Positions 45,553 to 46,112 of a stretch of DNA of 46,112 nt are shown in pieces. The notes under the pieces were generated by a model. It ran no database searches. It was not told where the DNA came from and saw only the letters and a program-made list of their open reading frames with translations. Position numbers and translations under genes: made by a program. This DNA comes from Candidatus Peregrinibacteria bacterium (GTDB taxonomy: Bacteria; Patescibacteriota; Gracilibacteria; CAIRYL01; GCA-016699755). Location: assembly GCA_024762935.1 (NCBI GenBank), contig JANTGK010000006.1:1-46112 (forward strand). Reading direction: 5' to 3'. Each line of letters starts with the position of its first letter. The stretch's first letter is position 1.

Positions 45553-45966
45553 ATGATTCTCGCCTACTCAAACCTGTCAGCCCCTTTTTTCATCCAGCTT
45601 TTTGATGACGAAAAAAACCTCATTGATACCCTTGATGTTACAATTCAAGGAGATTCAAAATTTTTTCGGTTTGACCTCCTGAAAGGAATCTTTCAGCTTC
45701 TCGAAAAAAATTCACATACCCCAAAAGACATTACTGGAATTTTCCTCGTAAACGGGCCGGGCCGATTTACTCCTGTACGTATTGCCTGTCTCATAGCAAA
45801 TACATTCCTTAGTGAACAAAATGTAAAACTTTGTACTCTCACAGCTGATGAATTCGAAAAAGCAGGAAGTGATTTTTGTAGAATTATTAAAGAACACACA
45901 TGCACCGAAACCACTTTTGCACAGCCAATATTTAGCAGCCCACCACGGATAAATATAAAGAAATAA
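45553..45966 (+). CDS. TsaB-like protein, N-terminal half only
   Basis: TsaB (YeaZ) is the scaffold partner of TsaD for tRNA t6A37 synthesis. The characteristic GIGPGSFTGLRIG motif reads LVNGPGRFTPVRIA here, after an MILAYSN start comparable to the family's ILAIDTS. The protein is only 137 aa against about 210-230, ending in FSSPPRINIKK, so the C-terminal lobe is missing. The frame is intact with a proper TAA. It could be a minimal TsaB or a decayed copy. It follows the SLT gene by 43 nt on the same strand. Confidence 0.72.
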   Translation: MILAYSNLSAPFFIQLFDDEKNLIDTLDVTIQGDSKFFRFDLLKGIFQLLEKNSHTPKDITGIFLVNGPGRFTPVRIACLIANTFLSEQNVKLCTLTADEFEKAGSDFCRIIKEHTCTETTFAQPIFSSPPRINIKK

Positions 45967-46037
45967 AAAGGATTGATTTGAGACTAAGAATGAGATCGTA
46001 TCTCTATTGAGCTCTTCTCCTTATTTTGATAATGGAG

Positions 46038-46112
46038 TAATTTGTAATTTGTAATTTGTAATTTGTAATTTGTAATTTGTAATTTGTAATTTGTAATTTG
46101 TAATTTGTAATT
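46038..46112. repeat. Heptanucleotide tandem repeat (TAATTTG)n, right end
   Basis: About 10.7 perfect copies of TAATTTG run to the last base, in the same orientation as the left-end array. The array is probably cut by the contig end. Confidence 0.97.

Overview
The window is an AT-rich, gene-dense bacterial chromosome fragment in the standard code. UGA acts as a stop in ATGA overlaps at panD, truB and a glycosyltransferase pair. The style suggests a Candidate Phyla Radiation (CPR) bacterium, perhaps Peregrinibacteria-like. It carries very large lineage-specific proteins, Mur-type ligases lacking their first domain, unusual domain insertions in core enzymes, and start codons without clear Shine-Dalgarno sequences. 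UGA-as-glycine groups (Gracilibacteria, Absconditabacteria) are excluded. The phylum is an inference. Both ends lie in the same-orientation heptamer repeat (TAATTTG)n, probably where the assembly broke.

Layout. 0.1-1.5 kb: an MgtC/DUF4010 membrane protein. 1.5-8.4 kb: minus-strand hypothetical proteins of 291, 650 and 1255 aa, with REP-like hairpins between the first two. 8.6-9.3 kb: a REP-associated tyrosine transposase. 9.3-18 kb: phosphomannomutase/phosphoglucomutase, a sigma-region-4/HARE-HTH regulator, GAPDH, an overlapping MurE-like/PanD/TruB operon, and NAD-dependent DNA ligase. 18-23 kb: RidA, a small membrane protein, UvrC with a GNAT-like insertion, a 41-aa membrane peptide missing from the ORF track, RecF and a membrane protein. 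23-28.8 kb: RmlD-like reductase, MurF-like ligase, M16 peptidase, a membrane protein, a glutaredoxin with an altered active site, ThyA and FolA. 28.9-33 kb: isoleucyl-tRNA synthetase with a complete histidine-phosphatase domain inserted, preceded by a T-box leader. 33-39.6 kb: an MFS-plus-HEAT membrane protein, two glycosyltransferases, a membrane-anchored protein, a CRP/FNR regulator with a palindrome at its start, and a PyrE-like phosphoribosyltransferase. 39.6-46 kb: PilB ATPase, a small coiled-coil protein directly abutting a 1205-aa protein with an embedded lytic-transglycosylase domain, and a TsaB-like half protein.

How the genes fit together. The contents cover cell-wall precursor assembly (MurE-like, MurF-like, PMM/PGM, RmlD, two GT2), DNA repair (LigA, UvrC, RecF), thymidylate supply (ThyA, FolA), tRNA function (IleRS, TruB, TsaB-like) and a type IV pilus motor.

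The most notable signals are the two domain insertions (histidine phosphatase in IleRS, GNAT-like fold in UvrC), the T-box with an AUC in a hairpin loop, a short N-terminal WLFQ-like motif shared by the giant hypothetical proteins, and the MurE-like/PanD overlap. Several promoters fit TTGAT(A/T), 16-17 bp, then a -10 box only about 7-25 nt from the start codon, which implies short-leadered or leaderless mRNAs.
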